From Diploscapter coronatus (Eukaryota; Nematoda; Chromadorea; Rhabditida; Rhabditidae), in NCBI GenBank assembly GCA_964036155.1, contig OZ038423.1, positions 60,589,249-60,653,248 on the forward strand: a stretch of DNA of 64,000 bases, in the 5' to 3' direction. A program made the translations under genes and the position numbers. The notes under the pieces are model-generated. The model ran no database searches. It was given only the letters and a program-made list of their open reading frames with translations, and had not been told where the DNA came from. Positions 15,292-29,300 of this stretch are shown here, piece after piece. Numbering within the stretch: position 1 is the first letter of the stretch; each line of letters begins with the position of its first letter.

Positions 15292-17366
15292 ATGGACCCG
15301 AGCAATCAAAACCATCAACAAGTCGGTTTTTTTTTTCTAACTTTCGAAAATTTATAATTTACACCTCGCCTTAGACATACGATAATAATTATAAATTTCG
15401 TTGAATACATAGAAGTTTTTTGAAATCTATATGATTTTATTTTTTTCTAAATGAGACACCTTAGGCGGTCGCAAATTATAACATATCTTTCGAGTAGATT
15501 TTTGAAACTTCCTTAAACCTACTTAATTTGTTTTGAATGGAATTAAGACTTGAGAATATTTGATAATTAGGACCACGGGCTAACTGAAAATCGACGCTAT
15601 TTTATTTGAGGAATGATCATAATTTCTGAAACCTATTTGGTAGTTTTGAATAGAAATCAAAAAATTCGGCTATTTAATTAAATGAATACCCCAGAAACTT
15701 GCATTAATGATCTTTCAAAACATTCACTCATAGTTTTTAAAATCTACATTGAACTTTGAATGTAAACTCAAATTTCAAATACTTGATCATAGCCATCTCA
15801 GCGTTATTCCATTTGAGGCTTTTCTTTAGAGTTTTTTTTTGAAACATACATTTTAAAATTGACTTTTAAATAAAATATTTTTCAGCTGTACTACGACCAA
15901 CAACAGCCTCAATCTCAGCGGCACTCACTGCGGCTCGACTCGATGATGGAACGCGGGCCGCCACAACAACCCGTCGTCGCGCAAACGGTGAGAATTTTTG
16001 AAAATAAAACAAGAAAATTTGAGTTTCTAAATTTTTTCATGACTTGCCCGAATTTCTAAAAATCATGGGAATCCGATCTATGTATGCTTCAAAAGCAATA
16101 ATATCTTTCGATAAATTAGTTAATTCCGACCACATGCACATAAGTATGAAATATTCAATTGCAAAACGAAGTGCAAACATTTATTAAACAAAAACTCAAT
16201 CCCTCCAAACCACCCTTTTCCGATCGAAAATTGAAACGTCGTCCCTCGCAAAGTTATTCTTATTTACGCCTTTCGAGCGATGATCGAAAATTCCGGAAAA
16301 AAGTTCCACGGCGAAACTGGTTTTGAATAATTCCGTGCAGGTTTTTATGGCCCTTTCTCCGAAAATAACGATCCCCTAAAATTCCGAACGGGACTTTTTC
16401 GGAAAAATCAGAAATGCTGCCTCTTTCGTCCTCTGAAAATTCAAGCATCTCTAACTTTTCAATGACAGAAATGATAAATCTGATAAGGGGATAATGATAA
16501 ATGGGGTCAATTGCAAAGTGATTATCAACCATTGAATATCCCAGGCTGTTTTAGAACTCTATGTTTTATCATTGGGAGAAGTTTTTGGTTTAAAAATGGC
16601 AAGGATGTTTTCTGTAAATCGTTCTAGAAACTTATCCTGAACATATTTTATCCTACAACTTTGTTCTGGAAAATTTTGCCATAAACGTCATTTTGGAAAC
16701 TTTTCTGGCACGTTTTTTGAGAAAAAAATCAATGAAAGTTGTTCTAAAAACTCCTCTTTCTGAAAGTTTCTAGAACCTTGCCTAATTTTAAACATTTTCA
16801 GTTTTCCGCCGCAACATCCAGAGCAATGAATTCGCGAAATTCCGGCCGGACTAGGACCATATCAGGTAGGAAATGAGTAATTTATCAAATTTTAAAAAAT
16901 CGTTTCGGGAACAGTGCATTGAAATTTCAATTCATTCGATCCGCAATGAAATGGTTATAGAATTTTTTGAAATATAGAAAATTTGTGCTATTAAAAGGAT
17001 TGAAAAAAGATAAATAATTGGCTAATTCACCTTCGTGCTCTCTAATCATTTCATTCTTGATCGTAATATTTTAGCAGTTTTTTAAACGCGCACAAAGCTG
17101 AATTGTTTTGAAATTATTTCAAACAACTGATAATATTTATAGAAAACAAGAAGACTATAGAGTGCTTATCTCACTCTTTTGATATATTCCAAATTTTATG
17201 AAACATACAAATTAAAGCAAAAAATAATTTTAAATTTCCAGAATCAGCCACCGCGGCGATGTCGAATCTCTCGATGAAGTCTTCCGGGAACTCAGCTAAT
17301 CAGGGACAATTTCAAACAAGTCCCTCGCACGGAATTCCAGGACTTATTCAACAACACCAGCAACAG
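15292..17366 (+). CDS. hlh-30: hlh-30 distal 5' exons (MDPSNQ start)
   Basis: Four exons (15292-15321, 15886-15987, 16802-16865, 17242-17366) encode 107 residues rich in Gln, Ser and Asn, beginning [10 protein letters not shown] and ending in a Gln/His run. Acceptors are TTTTCAG or TTTCCAG, and donors are GTCGGT, GTGAGA, GTAGGA and GTTAGT. The block ends in phase 0, so it can join any of the later phase-0 exons. The pentapeptide MMERG at 15943-15957 recurs at the start of the exon at 28633. Introns between these exons hold AT-rich sequence and several TGAAACATA/TGAAACCTA motifs (15627, 15840, 17199). Confidence 0.8.
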
Positions 17367-20300
17367 GTTAGTTTTATTTTTTAAAATCTTTTTTCATCAT
17401 ATTATCACTATCATGAAATGACGATAATTAGTATTGTTCCCTTTTCTAGAAGGATTTTCATTCATTCCGGACTCAAAATAAATTCCAATCTTAAAGATAG
17501 GCCAAAATTATCATTAACATAAAATTCCTATAAATTTATTGACTTTATCAGAATCTAACAACTCTAACAGAGGTCAACCAGATACAGGTTTCACAAAAAG
17601 TTTATATGAACTTTACGTCTAACTTTCTAAGTTGTCTAGCCAACTTCCAATTTGCAAATAAAGTTACCAGAAATTTATTATTAGTTTGAGATGTCTTCAT
17701 TTCATTTTCTATACATTTCTCGATAGGTTTCACAGAAACCCTTACCTGACTTGGCCCATTGCAATTCCCAGCCTTTTTTTTGGAAAATAACGTGGAAAAA
17801 TAAAAAAAAGGGAATGGGAGGCTACAAGAGGCTCCCGACTCTAAAATATGAATTCCACCTTTCCGTTCGCCTGTTGGCTTAAAAAGTCCAGACTTTCCGA
17901 AAAGTTCAAAATTTAATTCCAACATTTGAAACTACAACTTTCGTAGTTCCTTGATTTTTCCCACACCAGCTTTCAGCTATAACCTTTATTTTAAATTTTA
18001 TTTTATTCACTTTGGAAATCCCAAAATCTAAAATTGAGTTGGTCCAAAATATCTGAAACCGAACTCTCTAAATGAAGAAATATGATGCAATTTATTTAAA
18101 CTCCAACCAACATACTGAATTCCATACGTTTTATTTCGGACGAAAGAAAAACATAATACGAAAATTCGAGAACCTAGAGAAAAAGAGCATATGGGAAATA
18201 GTACTTCCAAATTAGAGAGTCGAAGAAAACGAATGCGCGAAAGAACGGCTGAGATATAAAATGTCGCCGTCCCATCCTCTGCGTTCTCTGACCTGTCTGA
18301 CCTGAAAATAGCATTTCCGAAATGAGAGAGCGCGGAGAAAAAGAGATCGGCTGAAAATGCAGGTTTGGCGAAATGCCAATGGCGAACTCTCGTTCTGTCT
18401 CGTGTTTTTTCCGGCCACGCCCACTTTTCCCTCCCCTCGATTGCATCCTTCTCTCCCGTCTAACCTTCTGACCGACGAAATGGCATAGGAAAATGAGAGA
18501 TTTCTAGAAAATGGGCGGGACAAAGAAAAAAAATGATATAGGAAAAGGGTTCAAAATTCGCGCACAACAACCTTCTTTCATCACTCCTCTATTTGCAAAC
18601 GGCTTAAACTCTCGCGTTCTATTTCTAATCGATAGCTTGTGACCAAAGTTAATTGGGCAATTAGGTCGAGTTAATTACCTAATTAAATCGGATAATTGAC
18701 TAGTTAACTATGATTGGAACGGTGCCCCAGGCACCAAACTTCATTCCTACGTCTCAAAACAACTTTTCCGCAGCGTCGCATTTCACAGACATTTTCGGAA
18801 ACCCTCAGAATCAGAATCCAAATAACACGGTAGGTCTTGGAAAATGGAGTTATTTTGCTATTTTTAAATTTGCGAAAGAAAACACGTATGTATTATCATT
18901 TTGAAACGTTCTCCAAATTATGAATTTCTTTGAAACATGACTTGGATTTATTTTTTAAATTTTAAATAGAAAATATCCCTTTAGCAATCTCTTGATCAAT
19001 TCTATAAAATTTTCAATCCTCAACATCTTTCTTTCTGAAATTTATTTTTTTGAATTTCATTCCGACTACTTTTCAACCAGAAAAATTTTGCTCGTAGTCA
19101 AAGTTTGGCGCTAAAATTTGATTCCAATCTGGCAAATTTTGGACTTGTATCAACTACAAAGATCTCTACCTAAACATGGAATAGTGGGCCTAAAATAGAG
19201 ATTCGAAAGAAAAAGAAAATGTTCTTTATTACCTAAAAGGGAGACAGAGCAAGTGGGCGTTGTTTACGAAACCTTGAGCAAATTGGTTAATTCACTTCAG
19301 AGATGAGACGATTTTCATTTTTATCCTTATTTTCTTTCTCTCTTAGTTTTCCATACCATTTTCTTCTTCTCCATCCTTTCTCTCTCAATTTTTCATTATA
19401 TTTCCCCCTTTCACCTCTTGAATTTTTCATTCCTTCAAGGTCGTTTGTCTGTTCGAAAAGGACTGTCCATATTTTAGCGCGTTTTTCTCTTCTACTTCTA
19501 AAATCACGTACTATTTCTTCGATGAGAGATTTCTGCATTTCAGACGTTTTTCATCAGATTTGGTTAATTTCGATTTTCACTTTCATCTATAAAATCATAT
19601 GACCTTGGAAATCTTAAAATCTCCCCGAAAATAACAATATAAAAATAGGCTAATTTTTGATGCTATAATTTTTGAACTTTGAATTTTTGTCATATTTGTT
19701 ATCACACGATTACAAGTCTAATTCTATTATTCCATTTTAACTCTTTTGAAACATGAGATTTTTATTTTTTCGAATATGTTATCTTTACAAAATCCTAGTT
19801 TCTTCGAATATCCAATCTCGCGAATATTCTAAAAATGCGGATTATTTTCGAACAAAGGATTTAAAAATCTTTTATCTTTGATATTCCTTACATTGATATC
19901 TTACGTAATATTCTCATATTTTCTGCAAGCAACAATAGAGCATTTGATGCAATTTAGTTTCGCTGATAAGATAGCAAAAGGGATTAATTTTATCTTTCAT
20001 CCACAAGCATCTAGTTTGGTCTAAATTTGTCTAAGCCCTGGCTTCCCAAGATTTTTAGGTCTACATGACTTTTGCAAATTTAAAATTCCAAAAATGACAT
20101 ATTTGAATCCTCTATATGGCTTTATCCAGATTTAGCGCTAGAAAGGAACACCCCGGAATTTGAAGTCTTATCTGGAATTTTCGAACCCGACAAAATTGCT
20201 TTTACTTTTCGAAAAGTTTCGTAAAGTCGGCTGGGAAAATTTCAGGGCTAACTTTAGATCGCACCATTTTGCGTACTAAGATTAAAATTTAGATCTGTGA

Positions 20301-23300
20301 TACAGCGGGAAAATTTCTAATGTTAAGTTAAGATTTCCGAGCTACAATATTTGAAATTTTGCGATAAACAAGTTAATTAGCTAATTAGCATACAATCGTA
20401 ATATTAATGTGATTTTTGATTTTCTATCTTTTAACATGGGATGAGAAATTTCATTTGAAGATCAACTTTTAATTATAGTCTAATCATTATCAAAAGCAAC
20501 TTTTGATGACTTTAATGGTAAAAAAATCCAGGAGTTTTGTAGCTTCAAAAATTCGAGTTCCGTTGAAAAGCTGATTTTCTGATATCTGATATCTGATATC
20601 TGATGTCTGATGTCTGATGTCTGATGTCTGAAGTTCGATTTAAGCCATGGGAAATTAAACCGAAATTTTCCCTAAATGTTTGAGATCAGGCTTAAAATTT
20701 CCAGATTTTGCAAAAATCCTCCTAAAATGAACTTGGGCTTATTTTGAAGATCACCCTTTTTCCAAACTATTTTTCTCCAATGATGATGAAAGTTGAAGAG
20801 GATAATTTTAACATCAAAGAAATTTTGTAAGGATACAAAATCTTATGACATCGCGCTAGGACATGTCATCATAGTTTTATATCATAAATCCCACTTGTAT
20901 CCGGAAAACGTATTTGTATTTTCGAAATGCGCTATGTGATGATTCGTTATGATACAATCACTTTATCTTCTAGCTTACTTTCTTCAAATTTCTACATTTT
21001 TCTTACTATTTCTTGAATTATGAAATTTCCTGCAATATTTTGTCTTTCAGCTTATTTCCTTCAAATCTTTCAATTTTCTTTAATAGTTCTTCAAGATGTA
21101 TCTTTTTAATGAAATCAGAGAAAACTTGGTTTTTTGATAACGTGATCATTTCAAGAAGCGTGACATGTGTATTATTTTTGAATCTTCGAAATTCGAATGA
21201 AACATAATTAGGGTTTGTCGATAAAATCTGAAATTTATCTTATAAATGATAAAAGATGAACCTGAAAAATGGCTTGAATATCAAAAATCTTATGATCCAA
21301 AATTTATTGCAAGCCCTGGAAAGCATTACTTTTTGTACCAGGCTCTATCATTCGTGGCTTGTTGAAATCCGATTTTCGCATAAAAATTTCCGGGACTATT
21401 TTGAAACTTATCCAAATTTCATGAGAACTCTAATCGCATATGAAAATTACGCGAAAACACTTTACAATTAGCCAGAGGTATATAACTTTCAAGCTTCTAT
21501 AAACTACTCATTTGGAATATATGTGCTTCTCATCCAACGCACTTTTTAAATAATTTAATAAATATTTAAAAAGTCGGATATATGAAATCCCTCTTTATAT
21601 CCAATCCAGTTTTTCTTTCCTATGACAGAGAGATGAAGAGGTAGGTTGAGATTTTGTGTCATTGCCAAATCTGCTATCACTTTCTGAAAGGGATATCAAC
21701 TTTCGAATGATTGATGATACGGTATCACTTTATCATCATCTTTCTCAGTTATCACTTGGGATAAATTTAGAACCTTCTGGCTAATTTCGTTCGCTAAACA
21801 TAGAGGTCAAGAGCAGTGAAAATACTCGATTTTAAATGAAGAAAAATACCTCACCTTTACTTTTCAATGATAAAATTTCTTGAAAAGTACTCCAAATTGA
21901 GAAATCTCCATTGAAAAATACTAAAGTTTGAAATTCTGGCTCTTTGAACCCTTTTAGACTTTCATGAAGGGAGCTAGGAATTTCATTGTTGTTTACATGT
22001 TTGTGCGTCTATGTTGTTTTTGACCAAAATTGGACAAGATTGCGAAATAGTAGACGAGGAAAGGATAATTAGGAGAGGGAGAAAGAAATGATAAAATAGC
22101 GTCATCATTTCGAATTGGCCAAATATGCCCTAATAAAGACTTGACTCTGATTCTTTTCTTCGCATTTTTATACTGATTCTTTTTCTATCTTGTCTTATCA
22201 AATTTCCTCTCTTTATATGAAAATTTCAAGTCGATACCTCAAATTTTAGAGTCGGGTTTATTAGCATTAACCCCGGGCCATGTTATCAGTGAAAGAAATA
22301 GCGAGATTTTTTAGAGACCAAAAGAATCAGAAAGTGATAACCATTGTTAAAATTGGCGTTTATTACTTGGATAGAATCGCTAGAAAATTTTCGAATGAGC
22401 TCGAGAATTTAAAAAATTATCTTTTAAAAACTGAATATTGACCCGTTTTCAACCATTTATGCTCTAAAAATCCTGAAACATATTCATACGTGACTTTTAT
22501 AGCGATATTCTTATCGTCTTTCTCATGAAATAGCATTATTACTAGCCATAAATCATGCTCTGTCATCTTCTATTTTTTATCATTATTGCTAGGTCAAGAC
22601 GCAGTTTATATCGATTATTTCTTTGATTTTGAGATATCAGCCTGGAGAAATAGTGTGGAAAAGTAAGAGGGCGGAAAAGATATCAAGAAAAGTTTTAGCC
22701 AAAAACCTATATTGCGCGTGGTGACAAGAATGATGAATTGATATGATTGAAATTTAGAGATAATGGAAAATGGAGGGATGGAGAGAAAGAGATACTATGG
22801 GAAAAGACGCAGAGAAATTTCGATGAACAGTCATTTTTCTCTAGAAATCCACTCATATTTCTTACCTTCTATAGGACTCGACCCGCCCATTTTTGTGTCT
22901 CTAACCGTCTAGGTAATGCTATCTAATAATCATCCATTTTCAAATTAACTAATCTCATTTTGAAATGGTTGCTATATTGTCTAGCTTTGATGTCCCATTG
23001 TTACAAAATTAGTGGGCAAAGCCTACTCTTGACCACGCCCACTTTTCCCTGCAACCATTGCAAAATTCAACCTCTTTAGAATCATTGATAGAAGTCACAA
23101 TACCAAAATTGATTTTTCTTTTAGATTTGATCTTGAATGAAACATTTTTCCATTATAGAATTTCAATATTCAGCGCAATTCATTCAAACTATGACACATT
23201 TTAGAATTTCGAATATTAAAGAAACTCGAAAATCAAAGATTTCCATTGGAAATTTAAAATTCTCGACTTTTCATCTCGGGTTTTCAAGCCAAAACAGGTG

Positions 23301-26300
23301 TAATTTTTCTCGTCCCCCACCTTCATGAAACGTCTCTTACATAAACGTCAAGTTTTACAATCCATTAAAACATTTCACGCAGTTTTATTCCTTTAAAAAC
23401 TTGGTTCTATATTTTCAATCTTAAAAATTCCAGGCTTCTCCCACTTTTTATCAAGTCTAAATTACAATATTTCAGTACCACTTCCATCACCTTTTCACCT
23501 CTATTTTATCAAAATTCTGATAATAGCTAAATTCTCGTTTATTTCCCGATCATTTTAACACCTTTCATCATTTCAGCAACATTCTGATTCCAATTTCTGA
23601 TAAAACTTTTATTCCCTCGTGATTTTTATTCTTGTCATTTCTCGGACTTTTTCAAATTCTGGTGATTTCAGCTACTTAACTCTTGCTTATCTAGCGATAA
23701 TCCTAACACAACTTCGGCTAAATCTATTTGGCATTTGAAATATTCTTTATTCGATAAAAATTCATATATCCGACTTCGAAATCCCCTAAAATGATGCGTA
23801 ACGGAGGCGGAGGGAGTCTCTTGACTCAGGCTTTGGGGACTCCGAATATCCCGGTTTCTGGAATTGCGTCAAATCAGGAACATCAGTTACAACGCGGTTT
23901 TCAAACCGTTCGACAGCCAAATACTGTGCCCCAGTTTTACGACGATGAACCCTATGAGTCAAATGCGATGAGACTAAAGAACCTATTCGCTATACCGAAA
24001 TTACCACCTCAGGTAGATTTTTAATATAGGCTCAAAAATGTCAAACGTTTTCTGAGGTTTGTTATTCTTTGATGCGCAAATAGGTTCCTGATAAATATGA
24101 TATTGTAGGATCCACTAAAAATCTTTAACTAGAAATTTTTAGAGTTTTTATGTTTCAAAATTTTTGGACTTCCACTGAGATTTTATACTTCGTTGATATG
24201 CGCACTTCATTAAGAGCGATTAAGATAAATCTAATCTTAGAAAATCCACTGAAAACCTTAGCTAATAATTTCTACGCAATTTTTCGTTTAAAAAAATTTC
24301 AACTCATAAATTTCATTCTTTAAACATATTGATGGCAAACTTTTTATGAAAAAATAACCTATAAAAATCTTGTTTTTTCTGATGACGTCATAGCCCTCTA
24401 TTTTTCTGAACTTGGATCAATTTGCTGCAATTTCCAGTGAAATTTTCGCAGATTTGGCATTCCAAACAGACTGAAAAATAACGTTTCAAAAATAGGCAAA
24501 AGAAAACGAGACATTTTTTGCCGACGCCCCATTTTGTGCTCGTCCCTTTTCTTTGGTTTTGGCAGTTTGAGCGGGAAATAGTATGGGGAACGGAAAGAAT
24601 GAGAAATAGAAAAATAAAGAAGGGAGAAAAAGAGCGTGAGAAAGAGATAAAGCAAGAGAAAGGTTAGAGAAACAGAAAAATAAACGGCTGGCTCGAAATA
24701 TCGATCGCTGATGGTTCTTTCCCTCATTTCTCCCAGCTTTATCAATTCTCTGTCGTTCAATGTTAAAGTATATAGATTGAAAAAGCGACTGGCATAATTT
24801 TATTCTAATTTCTCTATGCGTCTAATATTTTCCACGTGTTAGAATAGTCATCTTTGGGGGTTCGATTTTTGATTTTTGAACCCGAAAATTAATGATGATT
24901 TCAATAAGAAACTTGATGCAAAGATCTCTATTTCTTAATGAAATGGATTTCAAAGAATTTCATAATTTTTACTATTGTTTAGTTTTTATTCGAAATTCTC
25001 AAAAATTTAATATCCTATCCGGTTTTCGTGCCCCTATCTTCCAACATGGGTTTAGAGAATTTTATTGATTTTCTGGTCATTTTATGGGGTAGGTGTAAAA
25101 CTATCGCTTCTCGTTTAGTGAGACAATTTTCATGAACTGAAAAGTCTGTGACGGCGACAAGAAAAAACTTGAAACTTGGCGACGCGCCAGCGTTTTTCTA
25201 CACAGAAAGTTGCATCATTTTTCATTTTTTCTGATTCTTTTTCTCCCTTTCGTTTTAACGTTGTCTCTCTTATATCTAACATATTTCTCCATCTTTCTAT
25301 CTCTCAATTTAAAATACTATTTCTCTGTCTCAATTTCATCATTGTTTTCCGTTTTCTTTTCAGTCTCTAATTTTCTATGATCTATAGTTCTTTGGACAAA
25401 CATTTTGTAAAATTATGTATTGACAGAAATAGCCGTTTTTCACAAATTTCGACAAACAATAGGCAATCACTTTTCGTCACGTTTTTCTGAGAAACTTTAT
25501 CGATTTTTTTTTTAAATTAGACAAACTCATTTTATTAGTTCTTTTTTTTTTATCAAATTTCTCTATTAAAGATTCTAAACTTCAAGCAAAATGTTACTTT
25601 CTTGAAGCCTATTCCAAATGATGCTATCTTTGCTAAGTTTAATGATGCTATCATGGACTGATCACTACATCCACTACATCTTTCTAAATCTCAATTTAAA
25701 TACTACTTTCCTGAAGCCTATTTCAAGGCTGATCTTCATCTAGTTTATCGTAGTTTCACACTACAATCTACAAAGTTCTTTAGTTCTTAAAGAAATATTG
25801 ATGATGTTATTTTTAATGACTCATTATTTGTTTACCCCGAATAACCATTTCAGCATTTTAGCCGTTTTTCATTCGTAGACTTTCATAAAATTACCCCTGA
25901 CCCTTTTTGCCATGGCTGTCTCGTCTCTTTGCGTCCCTTCCTTTTCTCGTCTCAAATCGATTTTTCTCGAAAAAATGTTCTATGTACCCGCGGCAAAAGA
26001 TAAGCGCATGAAAGTTTCCCCTTTTAGAAAAATGTCTGTAAAGGTTTCGAATATTTCAAATATAGTTTTTTTTAGAAATGTGATTTTTAAACGCCATACT
26101 ACTTATCTTAAAATACCAATCTCTAAATGTTTCATTTTTATTCATTGCATCTTATTTCTCTGAGCTGTCTGATGTAAAATTTTCACTTCCTCTTTTCAAA
26201 TTTTTAAAATACGGCTCATTTTCTAGGCTAGAATACTGACTTTTCCAAAAATCCCTACTTTCCTAAAGGTTTTCGAAAATAAGCTTGAAAATTCTCGTTC

Positions 26301-29300
26301 TTTGGAGTTTTTTCCTTCATTTTTCGCTCAGACTGGAGCGCACTTATTTAGCATTAGGGCAGATTTTCTGCAGGGGGGAAATTAGCGGAACTTCAGCGAA
26401 ATTTGCATTGTCTGGGTCGGAAATTCGAAGGCTTATTTATCAAGGATAAGATTTGAAAAAAGTTAGTCAGAGAGCAAATTTTAAGTTAAAATTTTTAAAA
26501 TGCCGGGACTTGTAATTTGTAGATTTTTAATATATAGACGACGTATCTTCGTGTTAGATGCTAATGTTTTAGCAAGCCTTATATCAATTCATTGAAACAT
26601 ATCTAATTGCGAAACTTCAGGATGAAAGGTTTGATTACAAATCTTCTATTTTTAGAACCTCTAAAATTAGCATTGTGCTATATTTGGAACTTTAGTACTT
26701 TTCTTTTCTCTTAATTTTTATGCTCTTCAATTTTTTTAGATTTAAGGTTTATTGGAAAAGATAAGAGAAAACACTCCTTTTAGGGGTTCGAAGATTGCCT
26801 TACTCATGTTGAAACTCGCCCGGTAAACAAGGTTTGGAGAAATAGCATGGAAGAATGAGAAAGGACTAGAGTCAGAGAAAAGTAAGACAAGAGCCTAGAA
26901 AAGTTGGAAGGAAAAAGAGTCATAAAATGGTACTTTTTGTCGATTTCCCATGGAATGATAAACATATTTATTTGTTGTTTGGGGGCAAAAATGATTTTTG
27001 AAATGTGGAGCAATTTTATAGCGTTATTTGAAAATTAGACATTTTTGGATTTTTTAAATTCAGAAATATCCAAAAGAACGATTACTTCAAGAAATTACCT
27101 TATTAGACCATAATACTTTCTTGAAACCTACACCGAAAACCTTGTTTACAAGATTCAAACTAATTTCGATAATCAGCTAATTTAATTTCGTCATCATATT
27201 TCATACATCAGGCTACACTAGTCACATACCTAAACCAAAAATACACATTTCAAAAATAAAAACAAATGAAAATTGTTAAAAACTTGCAAAAGAATAAAAA
27301 AACTAATTTCCTAAATCTCAGGGTTTATTATTAGATTGGTTTCAAATGCTCTATTCACAGTAGCGAGCAATTTCTCTAATTACGCATTTCTCCTGAATCC
27401 AAAATATTATCCCAGACATTTTTAAGGTCCTATTCTTCGCTATTAAGGGAATTTTTCTTTTTATATCTCTGTTTGAAGACGTGAAAATGAATTAATTAGA
27501 AAAAATTGAGACGGAACCGATTTTTTTACCATCCTGCATCATCTAAATGAACCAATTCCGCTGTATTAATCTCGCAAAATTTTCAGATTAATAGAATTTA
27601 TAGAATTTGCTCTTTTATGTAAAAATTCCTGCACTATGCGAATGTATTTTGCTCGGAGATACGAAATCTTTTCCCATGTTAAAGTATAAAAGTCAAAAGC
27701 CGGGTGGGATATTTTAATTTTTATCTGAGCCTAGATAAATTCGAATTTTGGGCGATAAGTTTTGTCGCTTTATCACAAGAGGGTTTTATTGCAGATTTAC
27801 AACACACGACAATTTTTGTGCTTTTTACCTCACCAGATTGAAAATTACCGTTGTCTTGAAATTCAACATTCTCAAAAAAAAAATTCCCACAACTTTCCAA
27901 AAAGGTTTTTGAGTTTTTCAGCTCGGTTGAAAATTTGTAGCTCTTGTAGTCTAGCTTATTTGGTAAGGCTCAAAAAGAGATAAACAGATTTAAAATTTTC
28001 CAATTCATCAGGATAAATCTTCTTTCAGCTAATTTTTAAGACTCTTTTCCTATTTGAAGATCATTTTTCCTAAAAAAAATATCTTTTTCGAGAATTCCAA
28101 AAATCTAATGAATTTGTATACTATTACCAACTCGAAAGTCTAAAAATCGATATAAATTTTCCCTATCAGTTCCTTGCCCAAATTGACCATTTCGAATCAC
28201 CCCCTTTAATTGAAATTAGAAATGGGTCTATTGATAAGATAGGTGATAAGGAGAGGGAAAATCTAAAGAATGAAAAATAAGACAGAAAATTCTTTTGGTT
28301 TATGACCCTGAACATTAACCTCAGGGTTGTCATTTTTGATAGACGGAGATTTTTTCGTCGTTACTAATTTTAGCGAACCTAGAAATTACCTGATTTCAAT
28401 TCCGAACAGTTTGAATTTTGCGTTTAGAACTTTTCTTTCTCGAAATTTGTCATTTTCTTCTGAAACATACCATATGTCTTTTTGTATTGAACTTCTATAA
28501 AACCCAATATTTACAACTCATATTTTACCCTCCCTTTCTTGATGCATCATGATAGTGATAATTAGTCCTTTAATTACTATAATTGTCCAATTATCTCGGC
28601 TTAACTACTCTAATTATGCTACTTATTTTTAGATGATGGAGCGTGGTACGCTCATCCCGGCATCGCAGCGCGGTCAACAGATTTCGCAACAGCAGAATAT
28701 TGGACAGGTAAAATTTATTTTCAATTTAATGATTAAATTTAGTTTATCTAAAAAACTACTTCGTGCCACTAAAACTAAAACTATTCAGTGGACGTATTCT
28801 GATTTTTTGAAACATAAGTTTCAGACCCCATTCGGCTCGGCTCCCGCACCATCGATTTTCGGCAGCATGCCGTCTCCAAGAAAGATGCAACCAGGCGGAC
28901 TTCAGTTTCAGGTTAGTTTACTTATCTTATTTTTATTCAAAATATATGGAAATGGTATCCCAAATTGGTAAAAATTAAGGGAATAGGTTTAAAATGGAAT
29001 GATAAGAATTAGTTAAATCGGGTAGGGTTAGTCCTAGCTCGATATATCTTATCAAATCTTCCTTCTAAATTTAAAATTTCTATGTGCTTGTAGAATAGGT
29101 TCCAGAAATTAGGTAGTTTGAGTGGAACTCTTTAAATTTACTTCGATCTTTTATTCTAAAAATCCCTTAAAATAGTTTGCTATTAAAAGGTCATTTCTGG
29201 CTATAATTTTTTCCCAATAGTATTTCTTTGTTTATTCTGAACTTCATCGTTTTTGGCTCAAAGACTAAACTGAAAACGGGAAAATTTCGAAATTCGATAT

